Shown here piece after piece: positions 1-11,571 of a stretch of DNA of 64,000 bases. The DNA is taken from assembly GCF_026805325.1 (NCBI RefSeq), contig NZ_JAPRAT010000019.1, positions 1 to 64,000 on the forward strand, given 5' to 3'. This DNA comes from Natronobacillus azotifigens (GTDB lineage Bacteria > Bacillota > Bacilli > Bacillales > Amphibacillaceae). Position 1 is the stretch's first letter. The number at the start of each line of letters is the position of its first letter. The notes beneath the pieces are model-generated. The model searched no databases and was not told the origin of the DNA. It saw nothing but the letters and a program-made list of their open reading frames with translations. A program made the translations under genes and the position numbers.

Positions 1-248
1 TGTTACTGCCTTCGCTTGCGACAGCTTTTATATTATATAAAACTAAGACATTAAAGTCAAGAGTTTTTTAATAATATTTTCACCGCCTTAATTAAGAATT
101 AATTTTGGCGACTTGATTAATATAACATGTTGGAATGAAATAGTCAACACTTAATCAATTTCTATCGTTCTATTATTTTTGCAGAACAGAAACTAATATA
201 ACACCTGAAATCAAATAAAGCAAGCACACATTTTTTCCAATAAAACTA
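1..248. other. gene-free AT-rich stretch at window edge
   Basis: I see no convincing coding sequence, RNA gene or strong promoter in this stretch. It lies beyond the terminator that follows lysS, so it belongs to the next transcription unit outside the window or to plain intergenic sequence. Confidence 0.5.
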
Positions 249-293
249 TATGAAAAAACAAAAGAACCTCTACATAAGGTTCTTTTGTTTTTT
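249..293. terminator. bidirectional terminator after lysS
   Basis: Two arms of about 18 bases (A-rich left arm ending AAAGAACC, right arm starting GGTTCTTT) are perfectly complementary around a short loop and end in runs of A and T, so the hairpin can terminate on either strand. It lies about 175 bases past the lysS stop. A short plus-strand reading frame that starts inside it (250-471) is only a product of the hairpin and the adjacent repeat. Confidence 0.75.
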
Positions 294-359
294 CATGAAC
301 CAACCACTCGCAAGACTCCCACTTCAAAACATCAAAAAGATCAAAGTTGTTTACAGGGG

Positions 360-432
360 CGTATCGGACGCAGCACTACGAATACCTCCAGAGTCTTTAG
401 GTCATCCGTTAGGACTAACAATTAACAATGAA
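360..432 (+). repeat. dispersed intergenic repeat, copy 1
   Basis: This stretch shares blocks GGACGC(T)AGCAC, CGAAT, CTTTAGGTCATCC and CTAACAAT, in the same order and spacing, with the reverse complement of 9300-9376. Both copies lie in intergenic sequence 3' of a housekeeping gene. I do not recognise it as a named riboswitch or insertion sequence. Confidence 0.6.
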
Positions 433-467
433 GATCGCGAACCACGGCTGAGTAAAGTTTCACTTTA

Positions 468-1982
<1,515 letters not shown>

Positions 1983-2059
1983 TCATTATATAATATAAAT
2001 AATAAAAAAAGCGAATTTACCATAAACTGATCATAACATATGTATACAAGCAATTAAAA

Positions 2060-2083
2060 GACCGCCAGCAAGAACTGACAGCC
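2060..2083 (-). terminator. hairpin in lysS leader (attenuator or dusB terminator)
   Basis: On the minus strand a stem of about 9 pairs, including G-U pairs (GGCTGTCAG with CTGGCGGTC), is followed by only four T residues. It lies after the dusB stop and also downstream of the predicted lysS promoter, so it could end dusB transcripts or weaken lysS transcription. The short U-tract makes it a weak call. Confidence 0.4.
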
Positions 2084-2096
2084 TACATTCTACGTT

Positions 2097-2126
2097 AGTA
2101 TAGGAAAAGCAGCCAACACCTGTCAA
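2097..2126 (-). promoter_or_regulatory. sigma-A promoter for lysS
   Basis: A consensus -35 box TTGACA (2121-2126) and a -10 box TATACT (2097-2102) are separated by 18 bases and point toward lysS. The resulting leader is about 135 nt long. Confidence 0.6.
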
Positions 2127-2135
2127 CATTAATAT

Positions 2136-3125
2136 TTAGGGTATCGATATATGTGCATTCAATTGTTCTACATAGTCATAAAGCAAATCTACTAATTGAT
2201 CACGCGTTTCCATTTCATTAATTTCTTTTCGAATTTTCCCGTTTCCTTTTAACCCTTTTAAATACCATGCTGCATGTTTACGCATTTCCATGATTGCCAC
2301 CTTTTCAGACTTAATACGAATCAGTCGGTCTGCATGCAACAAACACACCTTAATTTTTTCTGCTGGATTCGGTTCCTCAATTAGCTCACCCGTTTTTAAA
2401 TACGTAGCAATTCGATACATAATCCACGGATTACCTAGTGCAGCTCTGCCAATCATAATCGCATCAACACCCGTTTCATCCATGCGTTGCTTAGCCATTT
2501 GCGGCGAATCGATATCACCATTTCCTATTACAGGAATAGATACACTTTGCTTCACTTGTTTAATTACTTCCCAATCCGCAACTCCTTCATACATTTGCTC
2601 TCTCGTCCGTCCATGCAATGCCACAGCTTTAGCACCTGCGGCTTCTAACGCCTTTGCATTTTCTATGGCATAAATACTGTTTTCATCCCACCCCGTACGC
2701 ATTTTCACTGTCACTGGCTTATCGACAGCAGATACAACCGCTTTTACAAATTCATACATCTTATCTGGATGCAACAACCATCGAGAACCAGCATCACATT
2801 TCGTGATTTTAGGTACTGGACATCCCATGTTAATATCAATGATATCTGCATTCGTATGTTGATCAACGAACTTAGCTGCTTCCACCATAGACTCTCGTTC
2901 CCCACCAAATATCTGTAAACTCATCGGCTTCTCTTCTTCATCAATATATAACATATCCATTGTTCTTTTGTTTCGGTTAACAATTCCCTTATCACTAACC
3001 ATTTCCGCACATACTAGCCCGGCACCAAATTCTTTCACTGTTAACCGGAATGCCCAGTTACTCACACCAGCCATCGGTGCTAACACAACAGGATTCGGAA
3101 TCGTTACGTCACCGATTTTGAACAT
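2136..3125 (-). CDS. dusB: tRNA-dihydrouridine synthase
   Basis: Dus enzymes are FMN-dependent reductases that convert uridine to dihydrouridine in tRNA D-loops. The 329-residue protein shows the TIM-barrel start ([14 protein letters not shown]) and the motif NMGCPVPKI with the catalytic cysteine at residue 102. It also has KMRTGWD and the phosphate-binding IGNGDI segment near residue 200. It is the yacF orthologue of B. subtilis by position, at the end of the folate cluster and before lysS. Which uridines it modifies cannot be read from the sequence. Confidence 0.93.
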   Translation of the reverse strand: MFKIGDVTIPNPVVLAPMAGVSNWAFRLTVKEFGAGLVCAEMVSDKGIVNRNKRTMDMLYIDEEEKPMSLQIFGGERESMVEAAKFVDQHTNADIIDINMGCPVPKITKCDAGSRWLLHPDKMYEFVKAVVSAVDKPVTVKMRTGWDENSIYAIENAKALEAAGAKAVALHGRTREQMYEGVADWEVIKQVKQSVSIPVIGNGDIDSPQMAKQRMDETGVDAIMIGRAALGNPWIMYRIATYLKTGELIEEPNPAEKIKVCLLHADRLIRIKSEKVAIMEMRKHAAWYLKGLKGNGKIRKEINEMETRDQLVDLLYDYVEQLNAHISIP

Positions 3126-3150
3126 TATTTATCGCCTCTTCTCCATACAT

Positions 3151-3354
3151 TTACTTCGGTTTGAGTTCAGCTATTGCAATATCTAGTGTTTCCGAAGTTT
3201 TTAACAAAAACTCCTCTGAGGGAACACGTTTTCCCCGTTCAATCTCTCCAACAACGGAGACGGAAACACCGATTGATTTTGCAAAATCTATTTGCGTATA
3301 CCCTTTAAGTTTTCGAAAAGCCTTTACTCTTCTTCCCCAACTGGTGCTATCCAT
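3151..3354 (-). CDS. yazB: small XRE-family helix-turn-helix protein
   Basis: This 67-residue protein is almost entirely one Cro/CI-type helix-turn-helix domain (FRKLKGYTQIDFAKSIGVSV followed by a second helix). It overlaps the 3' end of folK by about 30 bases and precedes dusB, the same place as yazB in B. subtilis. No effector or oligomerisation domain is visible. Its targets are unknown; the position suggests cotranscription with the folate genes. Confidence 0.85.
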   Translation of the reverse strand: MDSTSWGRRVKAFRKLKGYTQIDFAKSIGVSVSVVGEIERGKRVPSEEFLLKTSETLDIAIAELKPK

Positions 3355-3842
3355 TTCACTACGCCTCTCTTCTCTTCTGCAGGTAATTCTGTTAACACTT
3401 CAGAAACCTTCTTTTCCAAGCCCGGAATCTCTATGTCTGGGTTCACGTCCGCTAAAGGAACCATAACGAAAGCACGTTCTCGCATGCTTGGATGCGGTAA
3501 AATTAATTGCTCCGTCTCCATATTTTCGTGATTATACAGCAAAATGTCAAGATCAATTGTTCGAGGGCCCCATCTAATCTCCCTTTTTCGGCCTAAAGAA
3601 AGTTCAACTTCTTGGCAATATGCCAATAGTTCTGTAGGCGTGAAGTTCGTCTCCACTTCAATAACCATATTAAGAAATTGACCTTGATCCATAAACCCAA
3701 CCGGCAAGGTTTCATAGATGTGAGATCTATTTGTAACCTTAATTTGATCACAACTGGCAAGGTTTTTTTCTGCTTCTTGCAAATAATAGAAACGCGGAGT
3801 AATATTTGAGCCCAAAGCAATATAAGATCGATTTTTCATCAT
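3324..3842 (-). CDS. folK: HPPK, 6-hydroxymethyl-dihydropterin pyrophosphokinase
   Basis: FolK transfers pyrophosphate from ATP to 6-hydroxymethyl-7,8-dihydropterin, just before the step catalysed by FolP. The 172-residue protein has the N-terminal YIALGSN motif and the HPPK signature GPRTIDLDILLYN near residues 90-103, whose aspartates bind the two magnesium ions. Its start overlaps the folB stop by four bases, which indicates translational coupling in the folP-folB-folK operon. Its 3' end overlaps yazB. Confidence 0.95.
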   Translation of the reverse strand: MMKNRSYIALGSNITPRFYYLQEAEKNLASCDQIKVTNRSHIYETLPVGFMDQGQFLNMVIEVETNFTPTELLAYCQEVELSLGRKREIRWGPRTIDLDILLYNHENMETEQLILPHPSMRERAFVMVPLADVNPDIEIPGLEKKVSEVLTELPAEEKRGVVKWIAPVGEEE

Positions 3843-4201
3843 GACCGCACCCGGTATATTTCAACCGCTACCGATTCATAGTGACCTGGGATTGGGGGAT
3901 CGGGTTTAACTACTTTTACACGACAAGCAGTTAGTTGAGCGAAATTACTTAGTAATTGAGCAGAAATCTTTTCTGCTACCGCTTCAATAAGTGATAACCG
4001 CTCTCCCTCTACAACTTCTTTTGTTAGTTGATAGACCTCTCCATAGTTAATGGAGTCTTCCATTTCATCTGATATACCCGCTGGCTTTAAATCCAATTCT
4101 AATTCCAAATCGACATAGAAACGCTGACCTAGTTCACTTTCCGCTTTAAACAATCCATGATATCCATAAAAAGATAATCTATTCAAATAAATTTTATCCA
4201 T
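3839..4201 (-). CDS. folB: dihydroneopterin aldolase
   Basis: FolB cleaves 7,8-dihydroneopterin to 6-hydroxymethyl-dihydropterin and glycolaldehyde. The 120-residue length is normal. The N-terminal FYGYHGLFKAESELGQRFYVDLEL is typical, as is the C-terminal KVVKPDPPIPGHYESVAVEI segment. It sits between folP (six-base gap) and folK (four-base overlap), so the three genes very probably form one transcript. Confidence 0.95.
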   Translation of the reverse strand: MDKIYLNRLSFYGYHGLFKAESELGQRFYVDLELELDLKPAGISDEMEDSINYGEVYQLTKEVVEGERLSLIEAVAEKISAQLLSNFAQLTACRVKVVKPDPPIPGHYESVAVEIYRVRS

Positions 4202-4207
4202 ATCTAT

Positions 4208-5029
4208 TTACCCCTTCCCAACCAACACATCCATCATTCTAGCCATTCGCACATTTAATTCCACGTTGTGAACCCTGATTAGATCTATACCTTTCATTAT
4301 CCCGTAACAAGTGGTCGCACCTGTCCCCTCATCTCGTTGATCTACTGGTAGATCGAGAATTTTTCCGATCATTGATTTTCGAGAAGTTCCTAACAATATA
4401 GGATAACCGAGTTGAAGCAGTTCATCTAACCCTTGCATAACAAGAATATTTTGTTCAACAGACTTTGCAAAACCGACACCAGGATCTAAAATGATTTGGT
4501 TAGTTGGCACTCCTTTATTCATTGCGATACGAATACTTTCTTCTAAATCTTTTATCACATCAGGTAAAAATTGCTTGTATTTTTCCTGTTCTCTATTGTG
4601 CATAAGAATAATCGGTACATTATACTTTGATGCGACAGTGGCTATTTCAGGCTCTCGTCTTGCCCCCCATACGTCGTTGATTATATCAGCACCAGCTTCA
4701 ACTGCATATTTGGCTGTCTTTTCTTTAAACGTATCAATCGAGATAGGAATAGAAACTTCTTTGTTAATCCGTTCGATAACTGGTATCACCCGTTCAATTT
4801 CTTCTTCTTCTGAGACAGGAGTATACCCCGGCCTAGTGGATTCACCGCCAACATCAATAATATCCGCACCTTGACTTTCCATTAAGATCGCTTTCCCCAC
4901 TGCTTGATCGATATGATTATACTTTCCACCATCAGAAAAAGAGTCTGGGGTAATATTCAAAATACCCATTACGGCTGTTTTTTGACGTAAATCAATGGAG
5001 CCTTTCTTTGTTTGTATGATTCGGTTCAA
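4208..5029 (-). CDS. folP: dihydropteroate synthase
   Basis: FolP (Sul) joins p-aminobenzoate to 6-hydroxymethyl-dihydropterin pyrophosphate and is the sulfonamide target. The 273-residue protein contains the two family signatures, GILNITPDSFSDGG and GGESTRPG, plus DPGVGFAKS and the GTSRKSMIG loop. The start is a TTG with a GGGG-containing ribosome site nine or so bases upstream. In B. subtilis it is preceded by pabB-pabA-pabC; here those genes are absent from the gap to cysK, so aminobenzoate must be supplied from another locus or from outside. Confidence 0.95.
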   Translation of the reverse strand: MNRIIQTKKGSIDLRQKTAVMGILNITPDSFSDGGKYNHIDQAVGKAILMESQGADIIDVGGESTRPGYTPVSEEEEIERVIPVIERINKEVSIPISIDTFKEKTAKYAVEAGADIINDVWGARREPEIATVASKYNVPIILMHNREQEKYKQFLPDVIKDLEESIRIAMNKGVPTNQIILDPGVGFAKSVEQNILVMQGLDELLQLGYPILLGTSRKSMIGKILDLPVDQRDEGTGATTCYGIMKGIDLIRVHNVELNVRMARMMDVLVGKG

Positions 5030-5114
5030 CTTAATCGCCCCTACTTTTTCCCTTTATTTTAACATCAAATATGACAAAAAAGCACAAAATTTGCCCTTTT
5101 TCTTTAAGAAACTC

Positions 5115-5300
5115 TCATTTAAGCGGAAAGGTACAAAAGCGCAGAGCGCCGATTAAAAACGTAGCAACTGGAGATAATCAATGGAGATAAAGGAATCACG
5201 TTTTGCTTGCGAACCGATGATGACTTATCGCGGATTGGTACGTGAAGTTGCCTAGTTTTTGGTGCTCGGAGCTGAAGGAGACTATATTCTGTCCGGAAAA
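5115..5300. repeat. Bacillaceae-type intergenic repeat (degenerate)
   Basis: The stretch has alternating short blocks such as GCGGAAAGGTACAAAAGCGC, a central GGAATCACGTTTTGCTTGCG and a terminal GCTCGGAGCTGAAGGAGAC. From memory, this layout resembles a long intergenic repeat common in Bacillaceae genomes. No coding frame runs through it. Family membership needs a genome-wide comparison. Confidence 0.4.
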
Positions 5301-5338
5301 GTTATTCACAGCTAACGAATTTTGTAATCCTAGAAAGT

Positions 5339-5366
5339 AAAAAAGCTCACCAAATGGCGAGCTCTT
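5339..5366 (-). terminator. rho-independent terminator of cysK
   Basis: On the minus strand an eight-pair stem (AGCTCGCC with GGTGAGCT, one G-U pair) is closed by a four-base loop and followed by six T residues. Confidence 0.8.
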
Positions 5367-5459
5367 ACTAAAACGCATGATTTCTACATGGACGATATAA
5401 CACTTGAAAGACCTAATAACCTAAAATGCAGCTAAAAAGAGACTTTTTGATGTAACAAA

Positions 5460-6386
5460 TTACTCATCATCAAATTGATAAAGTGGTGTTGATAAATAAC
5501 GCTCTCCATTACTCGGAACAACAGCTAATACTTTTTTCCCTTTACCAAGCTTTTTAGCTACTTGTTTAGCCGCAAAGATTGCAGCACCCGAAGACACGCC
5601 ACCAAGTAGTCCTTCTAAACGAGCAGCTTCTCTAGCTGTTTCATATGCTTCGTCATTCGAAACGGTGATAATCTCATCGTATGCTTTTGTATTTAATACT
5701 TTTGGCACAAAGCCTGCACCAATCCCTTGAATTTTGTGAGGACCAGGTTCTCCTCCTGATAAAATCGCAGAATCTTTTGGTTCAACTGCATAAATTTTTA
5801 TATTGGAATAGGCTTCCTTTAGGACTTTTCCAGCACCTGTAATTGTTCCACCCGTTCCAATACCAGCAACAAACGCATCCAATTCCGACCCCATTTGTTC
5901 AACAATTTCTTTCCCAGTAGTACGCTCATGGATGGCTGGATTTGCTTCATTCTGAAACTGTTGCGGCATGAAGTACCCATTTGCTTCACGTAATTCTTCT
6001 GCTTTCTTAATCGCGCCCTTCATTCCTTCAGAACCTGGTGTTAAAACTAATTCAGCCCCGTAAGCACGCAATAAATTTCTACGTTCTAAACTCATGGTAT
6101 CTGGCATTACCAAAATTGCTTTATACCCTTTCACCGCTGCCACCATCGCAAGCCCAATACCTGTATTACCACTCGTCGGTTCGATGATAGTGTCCCCTGA
6201 TTTTAATTGTCCACCTTCTTCAGCAGCTTCCACCATCGCTAATGCGATCCGATCTTTTACCGAACTACCTGGATTCATGAATTCTAACTTTACATAAACC
6301 TCTGCATCCTCTTGACTAGTAATACGGTTCAGTTTAACAATCGGAGTGTTACCAACTAAATCTACCATCGATTTTGCTATTTTCAT
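5460..6386 (-). CDS. cysK: cysteine synthase (O-acetylserine sulfhydrylase)
   Basis: CysK makes cysteine from O-acetylserine and sulfide using pyridoxal phosphate. The 308-residue protein has the PLP lysine in [11 protein letters not shown] (Lys44), the substrate loop [11 protein letters not shown] and the phosphate-binding [15 protein letters not shown] ribosome site precedes the ATG. Just upstream is a GGAATTA half-site within a short interrupted palindrome that could be a CymR target, as for sulfur genes of B. subtilis; this is only a suggestion. The upstream neighbour yacD is about 80 bp away. Confidence 0.96.
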   Translation of the reverse strand: MKIAKSMVDLVGNTPIVKLNRITSQEDAEVYVKLEFMNPGSSVKDRIALAMVEAAEEGGQLKSGDTIIEPTSGNTGIGLAMVAAVKGYKAILVMPDTMSLERRNLLRAYGAELVLTPGSEGMKGAIKKAEELREANGYFMPQQFQNEANPAIHERTTGKEIVEQMGSELDAFVAGIGTGGTITGAGKVLKEAYSNIKIYAVEPKDSAILSGGEPGPHKIQGIGAGFVPKVLNTKAYDEIITVSNDEAYETAREAARLEGLLGGVSSGAAIFAAKQVAKKLGKGKKVLAVVPSNGERYLSTPLYQFDDE

Positions 6387-6466
6387 GTAAATCCCTCCTA
6401 ATTCCGAGTATTCTTATTTGTTTAATTAAATTTTATACCTTGATACAATAATTGTCAACCGATTCA

Positions 6467-7375
6467 CTAATAAATCCATTCGACATTTAATTCATTCCAA
6501 AAATCAGTCGGATTAGGAGCAGGGTGAATTTGTTCTAATGCCAGTATTCGACGGATGTGATTGCGAACCTGATCATAAGTTAACTCAACACTTGGAAGAT
6601 TTCGATGTAAATAGAGAATACCTATTCCCTCACCTGTTTGAAAAGGCTCACTGTATTCATGTTCTTCCAACGCCGTTGCACGCTCAAAATAACCAGAAGG
6701 TAAGAAACTATTTGAAGCGGTAAAGTAACCTAAGTAACCCCCATCACGTCGTGTCTCATCATCAATTGTATATTCTCGTGCTAATGCGGAAAAGGAAGCA
6801 CCTTGATCTAGTTCCTCGATCACACGATCCGCTGTAGATCGATCCGGAACAATGATATGCGAGATTTGAATATGTTGAGAAAAACTATATTGATTTCTAT
6901 ACCGGTCATAATATGCCTGAATTTCTGCTTCTGGAACATCGACATCCATCGTAGCAAGCTCTTCAACAGACAAGCGATGCTTAATCATTTCTTCCCATTC
7001 CGCTTTTTTTTCTTCTACTTGAGTAGACGTTAGCGTCCCTTCTAATGTAAACAAGAAAGATGTCTCCAGGTCTAAAATACCTTGCTCGATCGTTATATTA
7101 TTCTCTTGAGCTAATTGTTCAATCACGTGATGATTAATTATTTCTTTCAGTGCTTTACGTCCATATGATTGTTCTAAGTGATCAAGCCAATATTCATAGC
7201 TAATCTCTTCACCACCTATTGTCGCTGCTACTTGATTTCCCTGATTACCTTCCGTTGTTCCTCCGTGCATTCGTCTGTTTTCTTTCTCACCACTATTGAG
7301 GATTAGTAATGTCACAACATTAGATACGAGCAACAATGCAATAACGATCCACAGTAACTTTCTTTTCATTCTCAT
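6467..7375 (-). CDS. membrane-anchored parvulin-type peptidyl-prolyl isomerase
   Basis: This 302-residue protein has a hydrophobic N-terminal segment at residues 6-26, acting as signal anchor, and a SurA/PrsA-like linker. A parvulin PPIase domain follows, beginning near QISHIIVPDRSTADRVIEEL and including GYLGYFTASNSF. It corresponds to yacD of B. subtilis by position between hslO and cysK. A role in folding proteins outside the membrane is inferred from the family. No lipobox cysteine is present, unlike PrsA itself. It directly abuts hslO. Confidence 0.88.
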   Translation of the reverse strand: MRMKRKLLWIVIALLLVSNVVTLLILNSGEKENRRMHGGTTEGNQGNQVAATIGGEEISYEYWLDHLEQSYGRKALKEIINHHVIEQLAQENNITIEQGILDLETSFLFTLEGTLTSTQVEEKKAEWEEMIKHRLSVEELATMDVDVPEAEIQAYYDRYRNQYSFSQHIQISHIIVPDRSTADRVIEELDQGASFSALAREYTIDDETRRDGGYLGYFTASNSFLPSGYFERATALEEHEYSEPFQTGEGIGILYLHRNLPSVELTYDQVRNHIRRILALEQIHPAPNPTDFWNELNVEWIY

Positions 7376-8260
7376 TTACTTATTCTCCCCAGTTTGCTTT
7401 AATGATTCAAGGTCAGATTCCGTTAATTTATATTGTTCATTACAAAAATGACAGGTTGCTTCTGCTCCCCCATCCTCTTTGATCATTTGATCAATCTCAT
7501 CATCTCCCAAACTACGGATAGCATTCTTAATTCGATCCATGGAACATTTGCACAAAAATTGTATAGGCATTCTTTCTAAGATCTTTACCTGATCTTTCCC
7601 AAACAAATCAGTTACAATATCTTCCGGTGATTTTCCTTCGCGTATTAACGATGAGATTGGGGGGATATTTGCGATTTGCTTTTCTATTTGGTCAATTGTT
7701 TCTTCTGTTGCCCCTGGCATTACTTGGACAATAAATCCACCCGCAGCTAAAATTGTGTGGTCAGGATTTACTAAAACTCCTGCGCCCACCGCTGAAGGCA
7801 CTTGTTCTGAAGTAGCAAAATAATAAGTGAAGTCTTCACTAACTTCCCCTGAAACAATCGGTACTTGTCCAGTAAAATGGTCTCTCAGACCAAGGTCTTT
7901 TACGACACTTAAACTACCTGATGTTCCGACAGCACGGGCTACATCTAACTTTCCGTTACTGTTCAAATCAAAATCAACATGTGGCTGTGTGATATATCCA
8001 CGGACTTCTCCTTTTGCATTTGCATCAGCGATAATTGGACCTGTTGGACCATCTCCTTCCAACTTGACTGTTAACTTGTCCTCTCCTTTAAGCATTGCAC
8101 CCATCATCGTTGTGATCGTAATTGTTCTGCCCAGAGCAGCTGAAGCAGTAGCCCATGTATCATGACGTCTTCTCGCTTCTTCTACAGTATTTGTAGACTG
8201 AATCGCATAGGCTCTTACTGTACCTTGGAAAGCTGTTGCCTTAATTAAATAGTCACTCAA
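7376..8260 (-). CDS. hslO: redox-regulated chaperone Hsp33
   Basis: Hsp33 is a cytosolic holdase switched on by disulfide formation. The 294-residue protein ends in the redox module: a CKC motif and a CHFC motif, together providing the four zinc-binding cysteines. The N-terminal core ([23 protein letters not shown]) is typical. It is tightly packed between coaX (five-base gap) and the PPIase gene, so coaX-hslO-yacD is probably one operon. Confidence 0.96.
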   Translation of the reverse strand: MSDYLIKATAFQGTVRAYAIQSTNTVEEARRRHDTWATASAALGRTITITTMMGAMLKGEDKLTVKLEGDGPTGPIIADANAKGEVRGYITQPHVDFDLNSNGKLDVARAVGTSGSLSVVKDLGLRDHFTGQVPIVSGEVSEDFTYYFATSEQVPSAVGAGVLVNPDHTILAAGGFIVQVMPGATEETIDQIEKQIANIPPISSLIREGKSPEDIVTDLFGKDQVKILERMPIQFLCKCSMDRIKNAIRSLGDDEIDQMIKEDGGAEATCHFCNEQYKLTESDLESLKQTGENK

Positions 8261-8265
8261 TTTCC

Positions 8266-9069
8266 TTACTCCTTTTTATCATGATCAGATTTGTTGTTTG
8301 CTTGTTGAACCTTTTGATAAATAATATATAATCCTTTTAATGTTAATGCGGGGTCTGTGATGTCAATGGTATTTGATTCGTCCGCAATTAGCGTGGACAA
8401 CCCTCCTGTAGCAATTACTTTTGGGTTTGTTCCACTTTCCTTTTGAAATCTCCTTACAACTTCGTCTACTTGGCCTACATAGCCAAAATAAACACCCGAT
8501 TGCATCGCTTCAACTGTCGATAAGCCGATGATTTCTTTAGGGTGGGTAATTTCTACTTTAGGTAATTTTGCCGCATTGGTGTATAAGGCATCCAATGAAA
8601 TTTTAATCCCTGGAACAATTGCACCACCAACGTAAGCAGCATCTTGATCGATATAACAATACGTAGTAGCTGTTCCGAAGTCAATAATAATTAGTGGAGC
8701 ACCATATTCTTGAATTGCACCGACCGCATTAACGATTCGATCAGCTCCAAGCTCATTTGGATTTGGATATTTCATTTTTAGATAAGATCCAATCGGATAG
8801 TCTCCCACCACAATTGGCTTTTGATTGAAGTACTTTTCAGCCATTCGTTCAAACGAATACATAATCGGTGGTACAACAGATGAGATAATGATTCCCTCTA
8901 TATCTTTAAATGAAAGTGATTCATGTTCAAATAATGATTTAATTAGCATGGCAAATTCATCTTCTGTCTTTTCTCGATCCGTCTTTATCCTCCATTGATA
9001 TGCCAATTTATCCTCTTTAAAAATACCTAATACTGTGTTTGTATTGCCTACATCAAAGACAAATATCAT
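8266..9069 (-). CDS. coaX: type III pantothenate kinase
   Basis: CoaX phosphorylates pantothenate, the first step to coenzyme A. The 267-residue protein belongs to the actin-like ATPase fold, with the phosphate-1 motif [12 protein letters not shown] at the N-terminus and the phosphate-2 segment [25 protein letters not shown] and the adenosine motif ATGGLSTLI are also present. It lies downstream of ftsH, as yacB does in B. subtilis. Confidence 0.96.
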   Translation of the reverse strand: MIFVFDVGNTNTVLGIFKEDKLAYQWRIKTDREKTEDEFAMLIKSLFEHESLSFKDIEGIIISSVVPPIMYSFERMAEKYFNQKPIVVGDYPIGSYLKMKYPNPNELGADRIVNAVGAIQEYGAPLIIIDFGTATTYCYIDQDAAYVGGAIVPGIKISLDALYTNAAKLPKVEITHPKEIIGLSTVEAMQSGVYFGYVGQVDEVVRRFQKESGTNPKVIATGGLSTLIADESNTIDITDPALTLKGLYIIYQKVQQANNKSDHDKKE

Positions 9070-9284
9070 TTACTCAACTCCATGTACGTTTCTAAATATT
9101 CTCCCTAACACCTTGCACTACCTATTTTACCGATGTTATAGGGACGATAACAACAAAAACGCTGATTTTTCTTCTAGTTTCGTACATTTTATCATTAATT
9201 TTCACGAAAACAAACCAAGATTCATCCAAGACTATTTCGACAAAAGAAAAAGATCGAAAAAAGCGAAATTTCAGTCGTAGGGGT

Positions 9285-9380
9285 TTTTAGGTATTCCTCC
9301 ACTGATTGTTAGCCCTAAAGGATGACCTAAAGGCCTTTGCACCATTCGGGGTGCTAGCGTCCGTTACTCCGAGATAAATA
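9285..9380 (-). repeat. dispersed intergenic repeat, copy 2
   Basis: The reverse complement matches 360-432 through GGACGCTAGCAC, CGAAT, CTTTAGGTCATCC and GCTAACAAT. Within the copy the unit CCTTTAGG occurs twice, 13 bases apart. It lies between the ftsH terminator and coaX. Confidence 0.6.
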
Positions 9381-9383
9381 AAA

Positions 9384-9425
9384 GGACTGATACACACACC
9401 GAATTATGGTTGTTTGTATCAGTCC
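9384..9425 (-). terminator. rho-independent terminator of ftsH
   Basis: An 11-bp perfect stem (GGACTGATACA with TGTATCAGTCC), with further pairing inside, is followed on the minus strand by TTTTATTT. Confidence 0.85.
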
Positions 9426-9436
9426 ATATTATACAT

Positions 9437-11443
9437 TTATTTTTCTTCGTTTGAATCTCCATCTTTTGCTTGCTCATCAATATCATTTGCTTGATCCGAA
9501 ACAACAGTGGAGTCTTCTTCTGGTTTTGAATGGATATTTACCTTTACATCCTGCTGCTCTTCTTTTGTAGCAGCTTCTTCTGTTGGTGGTGTTCCATCTT
9601 GTTCTGACACAACGGGATCAGGTAACGCCCCTGTTTCAAATAGAGATTTAATTTGATCTGCATCAAGTGTTTCGATATCCAACAGTGTTTTTGCAACTAA
9701 TTCTAACTTATCTCGGTTTTCTGTTAGAATATCTTTTGCACGTTGGTAACATTGATTAATAAAGTTTTGCATTTCTTGGTCTATCTCATAGGCAATTGCA
9801 TCACTATAATTTGCTTCATTTTGCATATCTCGACCAAGGAACACTTGGCCACCCGCACTGCCAAATTGTAGTGGTCCAATTTTATCACTCATTCCATACT
9901 CTGTTACCATTTTTCGAGCAATGCCTGTCGCCCGTTCAAAGTCATTATGGGCACCAGTACTTACTTCCCCAAAAATAATTTCTTCCGCGACGCGACCACC
10001 TAGTAATCCAGTGATTTTATCTAGCAGTTCTGGCTTCGTCATGAAATAACGATCTTCACGTGGTAGCATTACCGCATAACCACCTGCCTGTCCTCGAGGA
10101 ACTATCGTTACTTTATGAACCATGTCTGCCTCGTCAAGAACCATACCAATTATCGTATGACCACTTTCATGATAAGCAACAATGTTTTTCTCTTTTTCAG
10201 AGATAACTCGACTCTTCTTCGCTGGCCCTGCGATAACTCGATCAATGGCTTCATCAACATCGACCATCTCAATTTTTTGTTTATTACCTCTAGCCGCAAC
10301 TAGGGCAGCTTCATTAAGTAAATTTTCTAAATCGGCACCTGAGAAACCTGGAGTTCTCATCGCAATGGTTTTCAACTCCACATCATCTGCAAGTGGTTTA
10401 TTACGAGCGTGTACTTTTAGTACATCTTCTCTACCTCTTAAATCTGGACGATCGACTGTAATTTGACGATCAAAACGACCAGGTCTTAGTAAAGCTGGAT
10501 CAAGGATATCCGGACGGTTTGTTGCAGCGATAATAATGATACCTTCATTTTCACCAAAACCATCCATTTCAACGAGCAATTGATTCAGTGTCTGTTCACG
10601 TTCATCGTGCCCGCCACCTACACCTGCACCACGTTGACGACCTACTGCATCGATCTCATCGATAAAGATAATACACGGCGCATTCTTTTTCGCATTTTCA
10701 AACAAGTCACGCACACGGGACGCACCGACACCAACAAACATTTCTACGAAATCAGAACCACTGATTGAGAAAAATGGTACGCCAGCTTCACCAGCAACTG
10801 CTCGAGCTAATAAGGTTTTCCCCGTTCCCGGAGGACCCACAAGTAAAACACCTTTAGGAATCTTTGCACCGATAGCAGTAAACTTACGCGGATCTTTTAA
10901 GAAATCAACAACTTCAACCAGTTCTTGTTTCTCTTCATCTGCACCTGCAACATCTTTAAAGCGCACTTTCTTTTTCTCTTCACTGTACATCTTTGCTTTA
11001 CTCTTCCCAAAGTTCATCACTCGGCTTCCTCCACCTTGTGATTGATTTATTAGGAAAAAGAAAATTAAGATAATTATAATGAACGGCAGCATCGCCGTGA
11101 GAAATTGAACCCATCCACTTGGTTGTTCTTCTCCCAAAAAGCCGATAACTTCCTGACTTTCTGCTATGGACGTAACCTCTTCTACAATTTGCGGATTATT
11201 TGGAATATGTGTAATAAAATTAGTTTCGTCTTCATCAGCTAGCGTACCACTTATTCGCATAACACCATTATGGGGACGCATTACCATTGATTCAATTTCA
11301 CCATTATCCAACTTTTCGGTGAATTGATGAAATTTGTATTCTTCTGTTGAAGCGTTTTGACCTGTAATCATATTCATTACAGAAATCAATACAAGAAATA
11401 TCACAAAATAAAAAATTATATTACGAACGATTCGATTCTTCAT
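9437..11443 (-). CDS. ftsH: ATP-dependent zinc metalloprotease FtsH
   Basis: FtsH is a membrane-anchored hexameric AAA+ protease that degrades misfolded membrane proteins and regulators. The 668-residue protein has two membrane segments (about residues 8-25 and 114-133) flanking an external loop. Walker A GPPGTGKT is at 203-210, Walker B IIFIDEID at 258-265 and the zinc-binding HESGH at 425-429. The last 65 residues are an acidic, Glu/Asp-rich tail. Order hprT-ftsH-coaX is conserved with B. subtilis. Confidence 0.98.
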   Translation of the reverse strand: MKNRIVRNIIFYFVIFLVLISVMNMITGQNASTEEYKFHQFTEKLDNGEIESMVMRPHNGVMRISGTLADEDETNFITHIPNNPQIVEEVTSIAESQEVIGFLGEEQPSGWVQFLTAMLPFIIIILIFFFLINQSQGGGSRVMNFGKSKAKMYSEEKKKVRFKDVAGADEEKQELVEVVDFLKDPRKFTAIGAKIPKGVLLVGPPGTGKTLLARAVAGEAGVPFFSISGSDFVEMFVGVGASRVRDLFENAKKNAPCIIFIDEIDAVGRQRGAGVGGGHDEREQTLNQLLVEMDGFGENEGIIIIAATNRPDILDPALLRPGRFDRQITVDRPDLRGREDVLKVHARNKPLADDVELKTIAMRTPGFSGADLENLLNEAALVAARGNKQKIEMVDVDEAIDRVIAGPAKKSRVISEKEKNIVAYHESGHTIIGMVLDEADMVHKVTIVPRGQAGGYAVMLPREDRYFMTKPELLDKITGLLGGRVAEEIIFGEVSTGAHNDFERATGIARKMVTEYGMSDKIGPLQFGSAGGQVFLGRDMQNEANYSDAIAYEIDQEMQNFINQCYQRAKDILTENRDKLELVAKTLLDIETLDADQIKSLFETGALPDPVVSEQDGTPPTEEAATKEEQQDVKVNIHSKPEEDSTVVSDQANDIDEQAKDGDSNEEK

Positions 11444-11571
11444 CCCTTACCTCCTCCCAAGCGAGAAAACTATAGTAAATAGTACCATATTTGAAAGGCT
11501 GATTACAACTAAAGCGTGTTTGCCTTTTAAAAATATGTTACGCACTGAAAAAACATGTAAAACAAATATAT

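Larger units (their letters stand above)
5030..5459. other. cysK-folP intergenic region (pab genes missing)
   Basis: No gene is seen in this 430-bp gap, which in B. subtilis is filled by pabB, pabA and pabC. It holds an AT-rich folP leader, a degenerate intergenic repeat at about 5115-5300 and the cysK terminator at 5339-5366. Confidence 0.7.
9070..9436. other. ftsH-coaX intergenic region
   Basis: This 367-bp gap contains no credible gene. It holds an AT-rich coaX upstream region, copy 2 of an intergenic repeat (about 9285-9380) and the ftsH terminator. Confidence 0.7.
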
